Below are positions 9,482-21,627 of a DNA stretch of 64,000 nucleotides, in pieces. Every line of letters starts with the position of its first letter. The first letter of the stretch is position 1. The stretch covers positions 226,687,094 through 226,751,093 of the forward strand of contig NC_073693.1 of assembly GCF_029784155.1 (NCBI RefSeq), written 5' to 3'. Below the pieces are notes generated by a model. It saw only the letters and a program-made list of their open reading frames with translations, did no database searches and had not been told where the DNA came from. Source of the stretch: Uranotaenia lowii. Lineage: Eukaryota; Arthropoda; Insecta; Diptera; Culicidae. Both the position numbers and the translations under genes were made by a program.

Positions 9482-12400
9482 TTGTATGGGGAATTTGGCT
9501 AGTGAACGGTAGACAATGTGCAACTCGAGACCCCATACACCCAACCTTCGGGTAGTGGTCATATCACCTCTTGTCTGCAACTCCGATTCTCTACCTCCCC
9601 GTGGTGCTAGCTGGGGTGCGAGCAACCTTAGCGGAGATCGGGTACCCAACCCCGGTGGATGCTTTGGTCGCATGCAGACTGAGTCAGGGGGCTTCGTACG
9701 CGTCTGTTCTCCATGTCAGGGGCGGCGTGCGGAGTGCAACAGCGTCCTGGTGGTGTTCGGGACCCAAAACAGCAACATCACGACGGTCCTCCTGCAAGAT
9801 AGTGGGGTTAGCTGCGGGCCTTGCGAGCCTGTGACTACAAAAAACATAAGCAACGAACAACGAACAACAAATTTCGGATGGAAATCGGCAAAGACCCACG
9901 CGACGAAAAGAGACTAGCGATTGGAAACTTGGAACATGGAACTGCTGATCTCTAAATTTTGTGGGCAGTACCCACGTGCTCTCCAACGAATTGAAGAGCC
10001 GCAAATTCGACATCGTAGCGCTGCAGGAGGTATGCTGGAAGGGCTCCACGGTACGAACGTACCCAGATGGTCGTGCCATCTACCAGAGCTGCGGCAACAC
10101 ACACGAGCTTGGAACAGCTTTTATAGTGATGGGAAAGATGCAAAAGCGCGTGGTCGGGTGGTGGCCGATCAACTCACGAATGTGCCGGTTGAGAATCAAG
10201 GGCCGGTTCTTCAACATCAGCATCATCAACGTGCACAGCCCTCACCTCGGAAGTACCGGTGACGACAAATACGAATTCTACGCGCAGCTGGAGCGTGAAT
10301 ACGACCGTTGCCCAAAACATGATATCAAGATCGTCATCGGGGATTTCAATGCTCAGGTCGGCCAGGAGGAGGAATTTAAACCGACAATTGGAAGGTTCAG
10401 TGCGCACCAGCTGACCAACGAAAACGGCCTCAGACTTATTGATTTTGCCGCCTCCAAACGAATGGCCGTACGTAGTACCTTTTTCCAGCACCGCCTCCCA
10501 CACAAGTTCACCTGGAGATCACCGTACCAAACGCAATCACAGATCGACCAAGTTTTGATCGACAGCCGGCACTTCTCGGACATCATCGACGTCAGATCCT
10601 GTCGGGGCGCCAACATCGAGTCGGACCATTATCTGCTGATGGTGAAGATGCGCCCAAAACTCTCCATAGTAAACAACACGCGAAACCGGCGCCCGCCTCG
10701 GTTAAATATCGCACGACTGACGCAACCTGAGGTCGCGGCAGACTACGCGCAATCGGTCGAAGCAGCGCTGCCAGCAGAGGGCGAGCTTGACGAAGCCCCT
10801 CTCGAGGACTGTTGGGATACCATCAAAACAGCCATCAACAGTGCTGCGGAGAACGTCGTCGGTTATGTTAATCGATCTCGACGGAACGACTGGTTCGACG
10901 AGGAGTGTAGGAGGGTGATGGACGAAGAGAATGCCGCGTGGGCGGCAGTAGTGCAAAGAGGCACCCGTCGAAATGTGGAAAATCACCGACAGCGGAAGAG
11001 GCAGCGAGTCCGACTTTTCCAGGAGAAAAAGCGCCGCCTGGAGGAGGAGGAACTCGAGGAGCTGGAGCAGCTGCAACGTTCCCAAGAAACACGAAAGTTC
11101 TATAAGAAACTCAACGCATCCCGCAAAGGCTTCGTGCCGCAAGCCGAAATGTGCCGGGATAAGGACGGGGGTATCCTGACGGACAATCGTGAGGTGATCA
11201 AAAGGTGGAAGCAGTACTTCGATGAACACCTGAACGGCGCACATGCAGGAGATCAAGACGGTTGGGGAAGGTACATCGCCGGCGTAGCCAACGACGAAGA
11301 GGAGCCACTACCAACGATAAGTGAAGTTAAGGAAGCCATTCGCCAGCTGAATAGAAACAAGTCGGCTGGGAAGGATGGCATCGCAGCTGAACCCATCAAA
11401 ATGGGCCCGGACAAGTTGGCCGATTGCCTACACCGGTTGATAGTCCGGATCTGGGACATAGAACAGCTACCGGAGGAGTGGAAGGAGGGGGTAATATGCC
11501 CCATCTACAAGAAGGGCGACAAATTGGACTGTGAGAACTACCGAGCGATCACTGTCCTCAATGCCGCCTACAAAGTGTTGTCCCGAATCCTACTCCGCCG
11601 CCTAACGCCACAAGCAAACAGATTCGTGCGATGTCATCAGGCTGGCTTCATGGAAGGACGGTCTACGACGGACCAGATATTCACATTACGGCTAATCCTC
11701 CAAAAATGCCGTGAACACCAGGTCCCTACGCACCATCTATTCATCGACTTCAAAGCCGCATACGACACGATCGACCGTAACGAGCTATGGAAAATCATGG
11801 ACGAGAACGGCTTTTCCGGGAAGCTGATCAGACTGATCAAGGCGACGATGGATGGAACGCAGTGCTGTGTGCGGATTTCGGGTGAATTGTCGAGTGCATT
11901 CGAATCGCGCAGGTGGCTTCGACAAGGTGATGGTCTATCCTGCATGATGTTCAACGTGGCGCTAGAAGGTGTTATTCGACGAGCGGTGGGTGAAATGCGG
12001 GGCACGATTTTCAACAGATCCAGTCAACTTATCTGCTTTGTCGATGACATTGATATAGTCAGCAGATCATCTGCGGCGGTGGGGGAGATCTACCGCAAAC
12101 TGAAACGCGAAGCAGGAAGGATTGGGTTGATGATTAATACGTCCAAGACGAAGTACATGCTGGCCTGCGGATCCGAAACCGACCGAACCTGCTTGTCCAG
12201 TAATAACAAGGTCACGATCGACGGCGACGAGCTGGAGACTTAGCCCTCGCACGAAGTGTAACCTGTATATGACGCTCATTAGACCGGTTGTTCTCTACGG
12301 GCACGAGACATGGATATTACTCGAGGAGGACCTGCGTACACTCGGAGTATCCGAGCGACGAGTGTTAAGAACCATCTTTGGTGGCGTACAGGAGAACGGA

Positions 12401-12747
12401 GTGTGGAGGCGAAGGATGAACCACGAGCTCGCGCGACTCTACGGCGAACCCAGTATCCAGAAGGTGGTGAAGGCTGGCCGGATACGCTGGGCGGGACATG
12501 TTGCGAGAATGCCGGACGACTGTCCTGCAAAACAGGTGTTCGCTACGAATCCGGTAGGAACAAGACGAGCGGGGGCGCAACGAGTGAGGTGGTTAGACCA
12601 AGTGGAGCGTGATCTGGCGAACGTGGGGTGCCCGAGAAATTGGAGAACGGTTGCTATGAACCGAGTGAATTTTAGGAATTATGTTCGTCAAGTTATGTCG
12701 TGAGACGGAATACTATGTAAATAAAAAAAATAAAATAATTGTATGGG
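9482..12747 (+). mobile_element. RTE-clade LINE with ~9-bp TSD
   Basis: The element is 9491-12738. Direct repeats TTGTATGGG flank it at 9482-9490 and 12739-12747. Its 5' part is GC-richer and untranslated, then an endonuclease-RT frame follows, and it ends with an A/T-rich tail made of AAATAAA-like units, as RTE elements do. Length (~3.25 kb) is near that of full RTE elements. It interrupts the right arm of the inverted-repeat element, so it is the younger insertion. At least two older fragments of the family lie at 8362-8575 and 21628-22215. Confidence 0.88.
9961..12703 (+). pseudogene. RTE endonuclease-reverse transcriptase, broken
   Basis: The protein nicks target DNA and reverse-transcribes the element RNA at the nick. 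Endonuclease motifs are visible: ALQEVCW, INVHSPH, VIGDFNAQ, SQIDQVLIDSR and SDHYLLM. RT motifs follow: NKSAGKDGI, ENYRAITVLN, QAGFMEGRSTTDQIF, IDFKAAYDTIDR, RQGDGLS and FVDDIDIV, which keeps both catalytic aspartates. Three defects make it a pseudogene. A TGA at 9946-9948 lies in frame just before the endonuclease block, so the frame opens only at a GTG (9961). The frame ends at 12243 where a segment is missing. The C-terminal part resumes at 12269-12703. The copy at 21628-22215 still contains the segment missing here. Confidence 0.9.
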
Positions 12748-12800
12748 AAAATTGATTATTTTGTCCTGAAAAATCAACATCATTTTTGTTTCTTCTGTGG

Positions 12801-14864
12801 AACCGAGCCTTGTAATGGTCTCTGTACCAATTTATAAAGACCTTTCGAAAAAAAATTAGAAATATGTGTAGTGTATTTACTTTCGATGCTTTTAATCTTC
12901 ACAGGAGCCTGTTTTGTAATTAGTGTAGACCACGACAATAGCCTCAATGCATAAAATAGTAAGCTGAAGAAATGTAAAATGATTTAATGATGTTATCAAT
13001 ATGCTTCAAATCGAACATCTATTTTTGATAACCCTAGAAAGAGAAGAAACGCTGCACTCGGTTTCACTTAATGCAAACGCCAGCCTACGTCTAGCCTAGC
13101 AGAAAGTCCTTTCTAGCATATTCAAAGGACTTATGATGATGTCCAATGCATAATGGGATAACAAAAAGAAGAAATCAGACATTTTAAACAGAATCTTTTA
13201 AAGTTTATTCAACAGCCGATTATTATCGTTACTTTATATCAGCTACGGAAAACAATAATTTCAGAAAATAATTTCGATATCAAGGTTTTATAACTTTAGT
13301 CCTTTTGGTTCTGGAAAAGCTATCCCATATGCTTGGTAACACCCCAGTTATGAATAGGAATAATGTACGACGTAGCCATATGTTTTCCTCAGCTCACTTA
13401 CTTTCAGCAGCATCCTTTTGCCTGCAGTTGCTTTGGAACTCGGGCCGGGGGTGGTGTATTTTTTATTATTCTCATTTTTATCTGCTGACATCCATTACAC
13501 ATACATATGCTTTCTCTGGTGCCTGCTTTTTGCCTTTGTTCGCCTTCGGGGGAGTTCAAAATGGGGGTGGTGCAGACTGCTGTGTGTCCTCTTCATCCGT
13601 TAGTTGTAAGGGTTTGTTTTTTTTTTTTTTTGCTGCTTTCTCATTGTTCCGAAATGGTCCACAAATCAAGATGCATGATGGAATCTTGCACTCCTTTCAA
13701 CAGGTGCGATTTACTGGGGCCAGGGATCTTTGGTCTTTGAAAATGCATCCTGAAGTGATTTAGGAGAATGTGGTTTATATTCTGTGATGGAAACAGAAAG
13801 GATTTTGTTTTGGGTCTTGATGAATTAACTTCTTAGATAGAAAGGCTCAAAGATAGGTTTCAAAAGTGAAAAGAAATGCATTGGATGATTGTTTTCCGTT
13901 ACAGAATATTCAAATTGTGTTATTTCCATGTTGTTATATCAAGATCCTTACTACATTAATTAGCATTTCAGCAGTATTTCTTCTAAACCTCATTATTTGA
14001 CTAAATTCAATTTGATATACAAACACGAATTAAAAAAAATATCCACCTGTGATTAATGTTTATCAAGCACTCAACACTTTCATCACACTCCTGAAAGTAG
14101 AGTGACAAATCGTATTGCATGTTGAAAACGCACTCTCTCAACAATATTGTGAAAAATTCATCAATGAATGTGCGCTACCTATTAGAATTTTTATTTTTCG
14201 CTCTTCCCTCCTCCCTCCGGCTAGGTATTAGAACAGCTGTCAGAGATGCAATTTGAAGGTTTTCCATGAATATTTCATCGGTAACATGGGATGATTTACA
14301 ATTGTAGTGTTCCCGGAAACCGCTCTTTTACCCGAAACAACAGAAACCAATATATGTAGGTAGGCAACTATAACAAACAACAAACACAAAAAATGACACA
14401 TTAGAGAGGGGTGAAAAATAGCGTGTGTGCCGAAGGCTCGTCATATAATTTCCATGCCAATCAACCGAGCAGACACTTTTTGCTTCCTACTACAATATTT
14501 GCTGCCATCGAGCTGAAAGGGCAAACAAAAAATACTAGCACCCATGATAACTCGGCGATAGGATTGATGACCTACGGCGAGGGTAGGATGATGGAGGAAC
14601 ATTGCGAATCATGCTTGGTAATTTTGGAAACAATACGATACAACTAGGGATAGGTTCCTACTTGGGAAAATCCCAAATGGAAATGCACATATTCGAACCA
14701 ATTGCACTGTAAGAGTGAGTGTTTTTGTTTGCGTAGGGTATATATTTATTTCATTTCGCACATTTGATGGAAAACACTCGTTAGCCGTAAATCTCTAGAG
14801 ATGTTCATTATTTGAAAATGTGGCCTTACTGGCAAAATGAATTTCTATAGAGTTTCTTAACGCC
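12801..14864. other. Unassigned DNA
   Basis: No mobile-element protein, TIR pair or RNA gene was recognised. A GC-richer patch at 13300-13760 has overlapping small frames with leucine/phenylalanine-rich low-complexity translations and a poly-T run; I do not call them genes. Confidence 0.4.
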
Positions 14865-15104
14865 TTAACACGTTCGTCGATCCTTGTTAACATGTTCATC
14901 GCCACGATAATTTTGGTAGCCGGGACAAAAAAAATCTTGGAGCGAGAAAGTACAGAAGGAGAACTCCGAGCTTTGCAAAGTGTGGCTAATATGAGCGACT
15001 AACTTGAGTAAGAGAGCGTCACACGTTTTTAATATGACGGAGCCTCCCACCCAGGAAATACACCCGTCACCCCAATATTGGTCCTTTAGCGACGAACATG
15101 TTAA
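14865..15104. mobile_element. piggyBac-like MITE with TTAA duplication
   Basis: TTAA at 14865-14868 and 15101-15104 flanks a 232-bp unit. Its ends are CACGTTCGTCG and, reversed, CATGTTCGTCG. TTAA target duplication is diagnostic of piggyBac-type integration. No coding capacity. Confidence 0.65.
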
Positions 15105-16007
15105 AGCAGTGTAAGATTTACTTCATATTTAGGCTAACCAAACGTATTTCTTTGGTAGGATGTGTCTAATTTTTCGACACTTACTTTTTTCGACCCCAAA
15201 GTCCTAATTTTCATGTCTTTCTGCTACAGTTAGGTTTTGTTCCATTGTTCGAACCAATATATTGATTTGAATTACGGCAATCCGGGGTAATATTGATAAC
15301 TTTTTCAATATTTTTTGATTATTTGTTCTGTAAAGGGGAATGTGGAATGTTTCACATTTTTCAAACTAGTACAGGACTCCTGTGAACGTATAAAATGGTT
15401 GCAAAAATTTATTAGACTATTTTAAATTTGATTTAAAAATCGATTTCGTCTTTGATTAGAATTTGATGCTTTGGGGTAACATTGATCAGTCTCTATTTTG
15501 ACGGTTTTAACGAATTTTCTTGATCATAAAGGATACAACACACCTTTATAATATTTACAAATGATATTCCATCAATTCTACCTTGCTTTTTGACGTTTTT
15601 TTCAACACATGTATAATCGAAAAAAAAACTATTATGGTTCATTCATTTAGGGATAAAAATTAAAATAATTGCCAAATAGTTTGAGCTACAAATTACAAAT
15701 GAAATTTTACCTTCACATATTCCTCTAGGAGTTCCCACTATTTCCATTTTCATTTTTCTTCAAAGTGAACCATTTGATAGGGTTCCTATCCATTCGTCCA
15801 AAACGGGCTTACTCTTTGAAAATGTCCTTATTTTTTAAATAACAAAAATTTTTCACTAAATGACTACAAAAATAGCACTATTATAGTGCTATTTTTACCC
15901 GATCAGGAGAGCATATCAAAATAATAACTCATCGTATCTCTCCAAGATATTCATATCTGATTCAGATTTAATTAAGTACTCAACATTTTCGATTTTAAGT
16001 TTCTCAA
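15105..16007. other. Unassigned AT-rich DNA
   Basis: No gene seen. Short phrases ggggtaa(t/c)attgat recur near 15285 and 15475 and may be subterminal motifs of a degraded MITE. Confidence 0.35.
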
Positions 16008-16893
16008 ATCTGAATTATATCTTATTCTGATTGAAAGACTTGAATGGGGTTGAGCTCATTATCAATGAAAAAGTTTTTTTTTCGGATTAAAATGAAATGA
16101 TCATATCTTATTTTGATATACGGACAACTTTTTATGAAACACGGACATCGAAGTCAACGGCCCAAACCGTACTTTAACGAGTTTCGCTCAACAGATTCCT
16201 AAAATTAATTGCAATTTTTTGGGGAAAAAAATGGAGCATGGTTTTAGCAAATTGTGTGGGTTCCTGACATTCCACTAGAAAATTTTCTCGAAGCATTCAT
16301 ATCTTGATAAGTTTTAATTTTGACAAGATTTGTTCTGCCCAATCCCGATCAGGAGGTGAAAACAAAATTATATCAAGATGAGATATTTTGATACCAATTT
16401 TTTTCTATCTAAATGAGTTATAATTCAGTACTCGTAGGATGTAAAAATATCTCAATGTAAATCAAAAAATCTATACGATCATAGCTAAATTATATCAGTT
16501 TTTGATATGCTCCTATCAAGATTATATCTGGTTCAGATAGCATAGTTTGATATTACGCAGAACAAATCTTATCAAAATTATAACTTATCAAGATATGAAT
16601 GCTTCGCGAAAAAATTCAAGTGGAATGTCAGTAACCCATACTATTTGCTAAGATCATGTTCCATTTTTGGTTTCCCAAAAATTTGATTCAATTTAATGAA
16701 CCTGCTGAGCGAAACTCATTAAAGTACGGTTTGGGCCGTTGACTTCGATGTCCGTTTTTCATAAAAAGTTGCACGTATATCAAAATATGATATAATCATT
16801 TTATTTTAGGACAATCTGAAAATAAAACTTTATCATTGAAAATGAGCTCAACCCCATTCTAGTCTGTCAATCAGAAAAAAATATTATTCAGAT
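16008..16893. mobile_element. Foldback MITE with ~330-bp arms
   Basis: The left arm (16008-~16335) and right arm (~16560-16893) are inverted copies. Both contain atctgaat, ggggttgagctcatt, ccgtacttta, gactt/ccgatgtccg and atttgttctgc phrases. The ~220-base centre is AT-rich and non-coding. No clear TSD was read. Confidence 0.7.
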
Positions 16894-16910
16894 TATTCGA
16901 TGTTTATTTT

Positions 16911-16980
16911 TGGGCTCGAACTCGCGGACATCGGCTCAGGAGACAACAGCCTTGCCAACTGAGCTATATCACAAGCCGAT
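16911..16980 (-). ncRNA. tRNA-like (SINE-type) sequence, third copy
   Basis: On the minus strand it reads TATAGCTCAGTTGGCAAG, then a spacer and GTCCGCGAGTTCGAGCCC, the same A/B-box pair as in the 8-9 kb inverted-repeat arms. It directly abuts the foldback MITE. Confidence 0.5.
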
Positions 16981-17887
16981 CGGAGGCTTATAATTTCGAT
17001 TGTATGTTCGATTTTAAAATTTAACCAAAGAACTAACTTGGGAAAATTTTAAAATAGAACTAATAATTGCTCAATTCAGCTGTAAATGACAAAAATTCGG
17101 TAGAATTTTAGTTAATTTTGAAAGTTTTGTCTTAAGTAAAACTTATTTTTAAAAACCGTCTACAGGAATCAATTTTTCATGAAATGTAGTTGATGATAGA
17201 AAAACAACTCAAGGAAATTGCAAAGATTTCCATATGTTTTGGCGGTTCAACATTGTAGTTTTTTTCAAGAACAAATTTCAAACTAAATCTTTAACTAGGA
17301 TCGATTTGCATGAATCCGATTTGAACCGTAAATTGTTTATCTTTTCAAAAGCAAAAATGTCATAAAACAAACTACCCCCCTCCCTTTTAAATAAAATTAA
17401 TGTAAAACATAATAAAAGCATTAAGTTTATTTGGTTAGTTCAATTAGGATTTTCCTTTTTTTTTTTGCTCTAAACTAATATAATTTAGCGAATCTATCAA
17501 ACTTAATGCTAATATCATTTTAAATTTACGGGCGTGTTGCCAAAATCGAACGGGGTCTGTTTTTACATTTACAGTACAATGACTTAAAATTTACTTCAAG
17601 CTCGTTTAAAAGTAGTGCTTTTAAATGAACAAAATAGATTGATTGCACAAGAGCACAACATTTTTGGGACCTTTGTTTTAATAACTGATCTTGAGTAAGA
17701 GTCAAACTTTACAGTTTGGTCGTTGCAACTATTATGGCCTTCTACTAACCTAAAATAGTAAAGTGATAGATTCGGCAAAAGCCTTAATAAACAAACCTAT
17801 GATAAAAAAAACTTATTTTAAGATATTTTGACCTTATGAAACCCAGTCATTTGTAAAATTTTTCTCTAGATTTGTTGATATGGGGTG
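16981..17887. other. Unassigned AT-rich DNA
   Basis: No gene, TIR or repeat assignment could be supported. Confidence 0.35.
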
Positions 17888-18191
17888 CAAGGTTGCCCGA
17901 AATTACAGGAAAAATTTTAGTTTCACAGAACATTGAGCACATTTTTGCCAGTTTGTATGTCACAGAACACAGAATTTTGAAAATATTTACAGATTTCATA
18001 AATATTCAGATTTTTTCAAGAATATTTGGGATTTTGGACGAATGTTAAACTAATTTTTTTTTACCTTGAATATATGAAAAAGCGATAAGTTTGGTAATGT
18101 TAATTGATTTAAGTCAAGTAAAATGTAAAAAAAAGCGCTCAATATTTCTTGACTGTTCAATAATATAATGGAATTTCCTTCAGCAACCTTG
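17888..18191. mobile_element. hAT-like MITE, tentative
   Basis: The ends CAAGGTTGCCCGAAA and, reversed, CAAGGTTGCTGAAGG are inverted. The flanks atggggtg and attcggtg match at six of eight positions, compatible with a decayed 8-bp TSD. The interior repeats cacagaac and cagattt motifs. A similar end (CAAGGATGCCGAAA) occurs on the element at 50994-53787. Confidence 0.45.
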
Positions 18192-19357
18192 ATTCGGTGT
18201 GGAGATTTTAAAATTGATGAGTTTTGAGTAAAATCGATCTTTGAAACTGGGAAACTAATAAACCTACATGAAAACTTGAAACAAATTTTGAATCTAACAA
18301 TTTTGGAATTTAGTGAAAACTAACATGAAATGATTTCATTTACCTCATGGATATGTTGTAAATTAATTATTTTCTAATATAGTTTAGTGAAGGGTTGCCA
18401 TCCATCCCGCAAAAGCGGGACATGTCCCGCTTTTTTAGAAAATGTCCCACCGTTTCGCTTTTTCTCAAAATGTCCCGCTTTTGCCTGAGACAACTTTTTT
18501 GTTAGTAACTGTCTCTAGTACTTCAAAATTTTAGTTGGTCCGAGCTTGATGAAAACGCTTGTTATAAAATCTCTCCTCGATCATTTTCAACTCCTATCAT
18601 TTTTTCTTATATTTTTATATTCACCCATGATTTTCAAAACTAGAAATGTATTTACTTGAAGAACATGACGTTCACCGATTAGACTGTTAAAATTAAGTTA
18701 GTAACACTTTTATGAAGTTTCACTGACTTACACTGGAAAAACCTAAATTAATCCTCAATTTAAATTCATTGGTTCAACAGAAAATAATTCAAATATGATG
18801 TTTTTTATTCTTAAACAAGCAGTAAAGTGTATAAAAGATAAAATTGAATAACTCGTTTAGTTCTAAGCATTTAAGTTGATCAGAATATTTCCAGACTTAT
18901 CCGGAACCAGCGAATTTTGAGAATTTTGTCTTAAACCCAAGCAAAATCCGGCATCTGACTTAAAAATTTTCAACTTAAAATCCGAGCAATATCCGAGTAA
19001 ATTTGGTCAAAACCACGGAATTATTTAATAAGAATAAAAAAGAAATCACTTGAAAATATGTTTTTATATCGAAACACATTAGCAGATTTAAAATCGTACT
19101 TTAGGCTTTCGAAAAACTGTGCATGATTTTTTAGATTTAACATGCTTTAAAAAAGGTTTTTGGACGCAAAAATAGAAAATTACAACTCAATTTAATTTTT
19201 TTGGTTTTATTTTTTTTTTTTTTTTTGTCTTTACTAGAGAGACTTCAAGCCTTTGGTTTTTTCTTGTTTAGTTTTTGAAATAAAGGGAATAAATCTGTGC
19301 AAAATCGATGCTTTTTTCTACGAAATCCGTGCAACTGAACCGCGCCGATTTTTTTCC

Positions 19358-20221
19358 TACACTCAGAAAAATACTCTTTTGTATGCCATAAGATTATCTT
19401 ATGAAGTGGTGCCATAAGAAAAATCATTGAAATTCATAAGATTGTCTTATGACGCAAATGAATTCTTCGAATGAACACCTTCTTCAATGAGAGGTTGTTG
19501 CTTTTCATAAGAGGATCATATAGAAACAGGAAATCGACTCGTACGTCTCGGTAGTCGGGTGGTTAGCGTGGTAAGACGGTAATCGCTGGTCCACTGATGG
19601 CATGGGTTCGATTCCCATCTCGGTACTGGGTGTTAAATGTTAATCTTAAGTTGTCCACGTCATTTATTCAGTCTGTAAAGCCTAAATCGGCTAAGACGGT
19701 GTATGTCTTTTTAAAATCTCACGTATCACAATTAAAATAAAAATTTTCGATGTTTTCATTTTATTTTCTGACTAATTTGTGTGAAATAATATCATGTCAC
19801 CATCAGCAGTATATCAACCTTCAATTCTAACGGAGATTTTTGCCGCATCCAGTCATTTGAACATTATCCGGGTATTATGCTGAAAAGTTAACAAAAAAAT
19901 GCATTTTAGTTGACAAATATATTTAACATTTTCAAAAGGAACTTCAGCTCAAACTTACCATTAAATAGATCACAATCACATCTCACTTAAAGAGAAAATT
20001 AACTTCATAGGGAGTGCTTCGTTAGACGATGAAAAAACTGTTGGAACGAATGAATAAGTTCATTATATTTTCTCAAAGCCTATTTTTCTATTTTTTATAA
20101 GATGTTCTTATGAAGACTGAAAGAATTTCACGAGACTCTTATGAAACATAATTTTGCACTCTTAAAAGTGGTTCATAAGACGCATCTTATGAAAATTATA
20201 ATCAGAATTTGCCTGAGTGTA
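19358..20221. mobile_element. MITE with CACTCAG ends and TA duplication
   Basis: The element 19360-20219 begins CACTCAGAAAAATACTC and ends, reversed, CACTCAGGCAAATTCTG, flanked by TA on both sides. CATAAGA/TCTTATG palindromes recur just inside both ends. TA duplication suggests Tc1/mariner-type mobilisation. It has no transposase and contains a tRNA-like SINE head. Confidence 0.7.
19545..19740 (+). mobile_element. tRNA-derived SINE-like sequence
   Basis: GGTGGTTAGCGTGGTAAGACGG resembles a tRNA A-box region and GGGTTCGATTCCCAT is a B-box inside a good T-arm hairpin. About 100 bases of tail follow (cggctaagacggtgtatg) with no tRNA 3' acceptor stem. Head plus unrelated tail is the SINE layout. 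It sits within the CACTCAG MITE. Confidence 0.6.
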
Positions 20222-20738
20222 CATTTTGTGTCGAATATCCGGATAAGACCTGGCAATCTAGAAAGCTTAAACCACCATAACAATTGGGTTCAGTTAAGCA
20301 TTTTTTAGCACGTTCCAGCGATGTCAATATTTTTCTATTGAAGAAAATATTCTTTAGGTTGCTTCAAAATGATGATGGCTCAAGATTTTTTTCGGAATCC
20401 TAGCAGAATCATTAGAATGTAAAGTTGAAGAAAAAAGTCAAATTCCGGATGAAATAGAGCAGTACTACCGAGCGCAAAAACATGGGATTTAAAATTAATC
20501 TAAACTATAACATTTTCGACTGAAGTGCTCGCAGTTTACAAAGATGGAAGTTTTTTTCTAAGATTTCAATATACAAAAAAATCTTTAAAAAAAATTAACT
20601 ATTTTAGCTGAAGGAACATATAGATATGTATGTGGATGGTCATAAAAATTAAATTTTTACTAGTTTACAAAATGTCCCGCTTTTTTTCGTGAAATATCCA
20701 GCTTTTTTCTGAAAATATCTGGTAAGCCCAGTTTAGTG

Positions 20739-21627
20739 ATCATAATGTTGATGCTCTACAAATCAGTAGAGAGTTGGTTCCTCCATTTATTCACAAAAAT
20801 ATTTACAAAATTTAATTTTTGAAGTTATTGCTAAAAAACCTCAATTTTCCGGTAGTAGACAAGTTCCCCATATCCTTTGTTCAAATAATCTTGCCTGGAC
20901 TTGTTTTAAGATACATCACCATAAAGACAAAAATAAGTTCCTCAAGTTTTAGAAATATGAAACGATAAGATTATAACCAGGGCAGGATAAAGCCTTCGAG
21001 AGGTCCTGGGCAATTTTTCTGGGGAGTGGAAGATGTTTTTATTTGGAAGTTTGGAAAACGATTTTAACGTTGCTGACGTTTTTCGATAAAAATAATGAAA
21101 TTTGTAATATTATTTTTCACTGCATTTTTGATTTTTGTTTTCGAATAACCACTGAATTTTGCCTAGATTTTTCTGGATTTTGGAATTTCAAATCATGTGC
21201 TCAAATTTTATCAAGTTTTAGAAAAAATAGTCCTGATTTGCTCAGCCTTCATAAATGCCGGAAAAATACCGCAATAATCACTCTAGGGAGCCCCCTTACT
21301 TTATATTCGAGTGAAATTATTCGAGATATTATTTCAAGAGGCGTCCTTAGATGTTATGTTTTACGTTTTAATTCTTATTCTCGTGGTTCTATTTTCTTTC
21401 ATATGATTAAAGTTATGTTAATTTTTTTTACTCAAGGGCCTCCCTTAGGTCAGCCCCCCTCTCCTAGTTGCCGATTTGAAATCATTTAAGAACTTTGTTG
21501 AAGACTGCAAAACGGTTTGACTTATTCTTTAAAAAATATCAATAAATTGATGCTAATATTCTTTTTTTTAAATTTCACCCAAGTTATTATTCTGCTGAAA
21601 TGAGAAAAAAATGCCGAAAGAGAACAA
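20739..21627. other. Unassigned AT-rich DNA
   Basis: A 148-codon open frame at 21043-21489 has biased, low-complexity composition (F, S, I, L) and no recognisable motif; I do not call it a gene. Confidence 0.35.

Larger units (their letters stand above)
7945..12800. mobile_element. Long inverted-repeat element with tRNA-like boxes, split by an RTE LINE
   Basis: The left arm (~7945-8318) is an imperfect reverse complement of the right arm (~9180-9490, continuing at 12739-~12800 after the RTE insertion). Arms are ~370 bases and contain a tRNA-like A-box/B-box pair. The ~860-base centre holds an RTE 3' fragment and a minisatellite. No TSD was confirmed for the whole unit. It is either a foldback-type MITE or two tRNA-related SINE-like copies inserted in opposite orientation. 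Confidence 0.65.
18382..20738. mobile_element. hAT-like element with 8-bp TSD, host to nested MITE
   Basis: The element is 18390-20730, flanked by gtttagtg at 18382-18389 and 20731-20738. Ends are AAGGGTTGCCATCC and, reversed, TGGGCTTACCAGAT. Near both ends it has the phrase tgtcccgctttttt, a subterminal repeat. No transposase frame is present. A 0.86-kb MITE (19360-20219) lies inside. Confidence 0.7.

Noticed and set aside
10702..11256. 184-codon minus-strand frame and other antisense frames across the RTE
   Set aside because: Shadows of the sense RTE coding region.
13305..13763. 152-codon plus-strand frame
   Set aside because: Contains a poly-T-derived phenylalanine run and lies over two other open frames; no evidence of a gene.
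19545..19630. Functional tRNA gene
   Set aside because: A- and B-boxes are present but no acceptor stem pairs correctly and a SINE-like tail follows.
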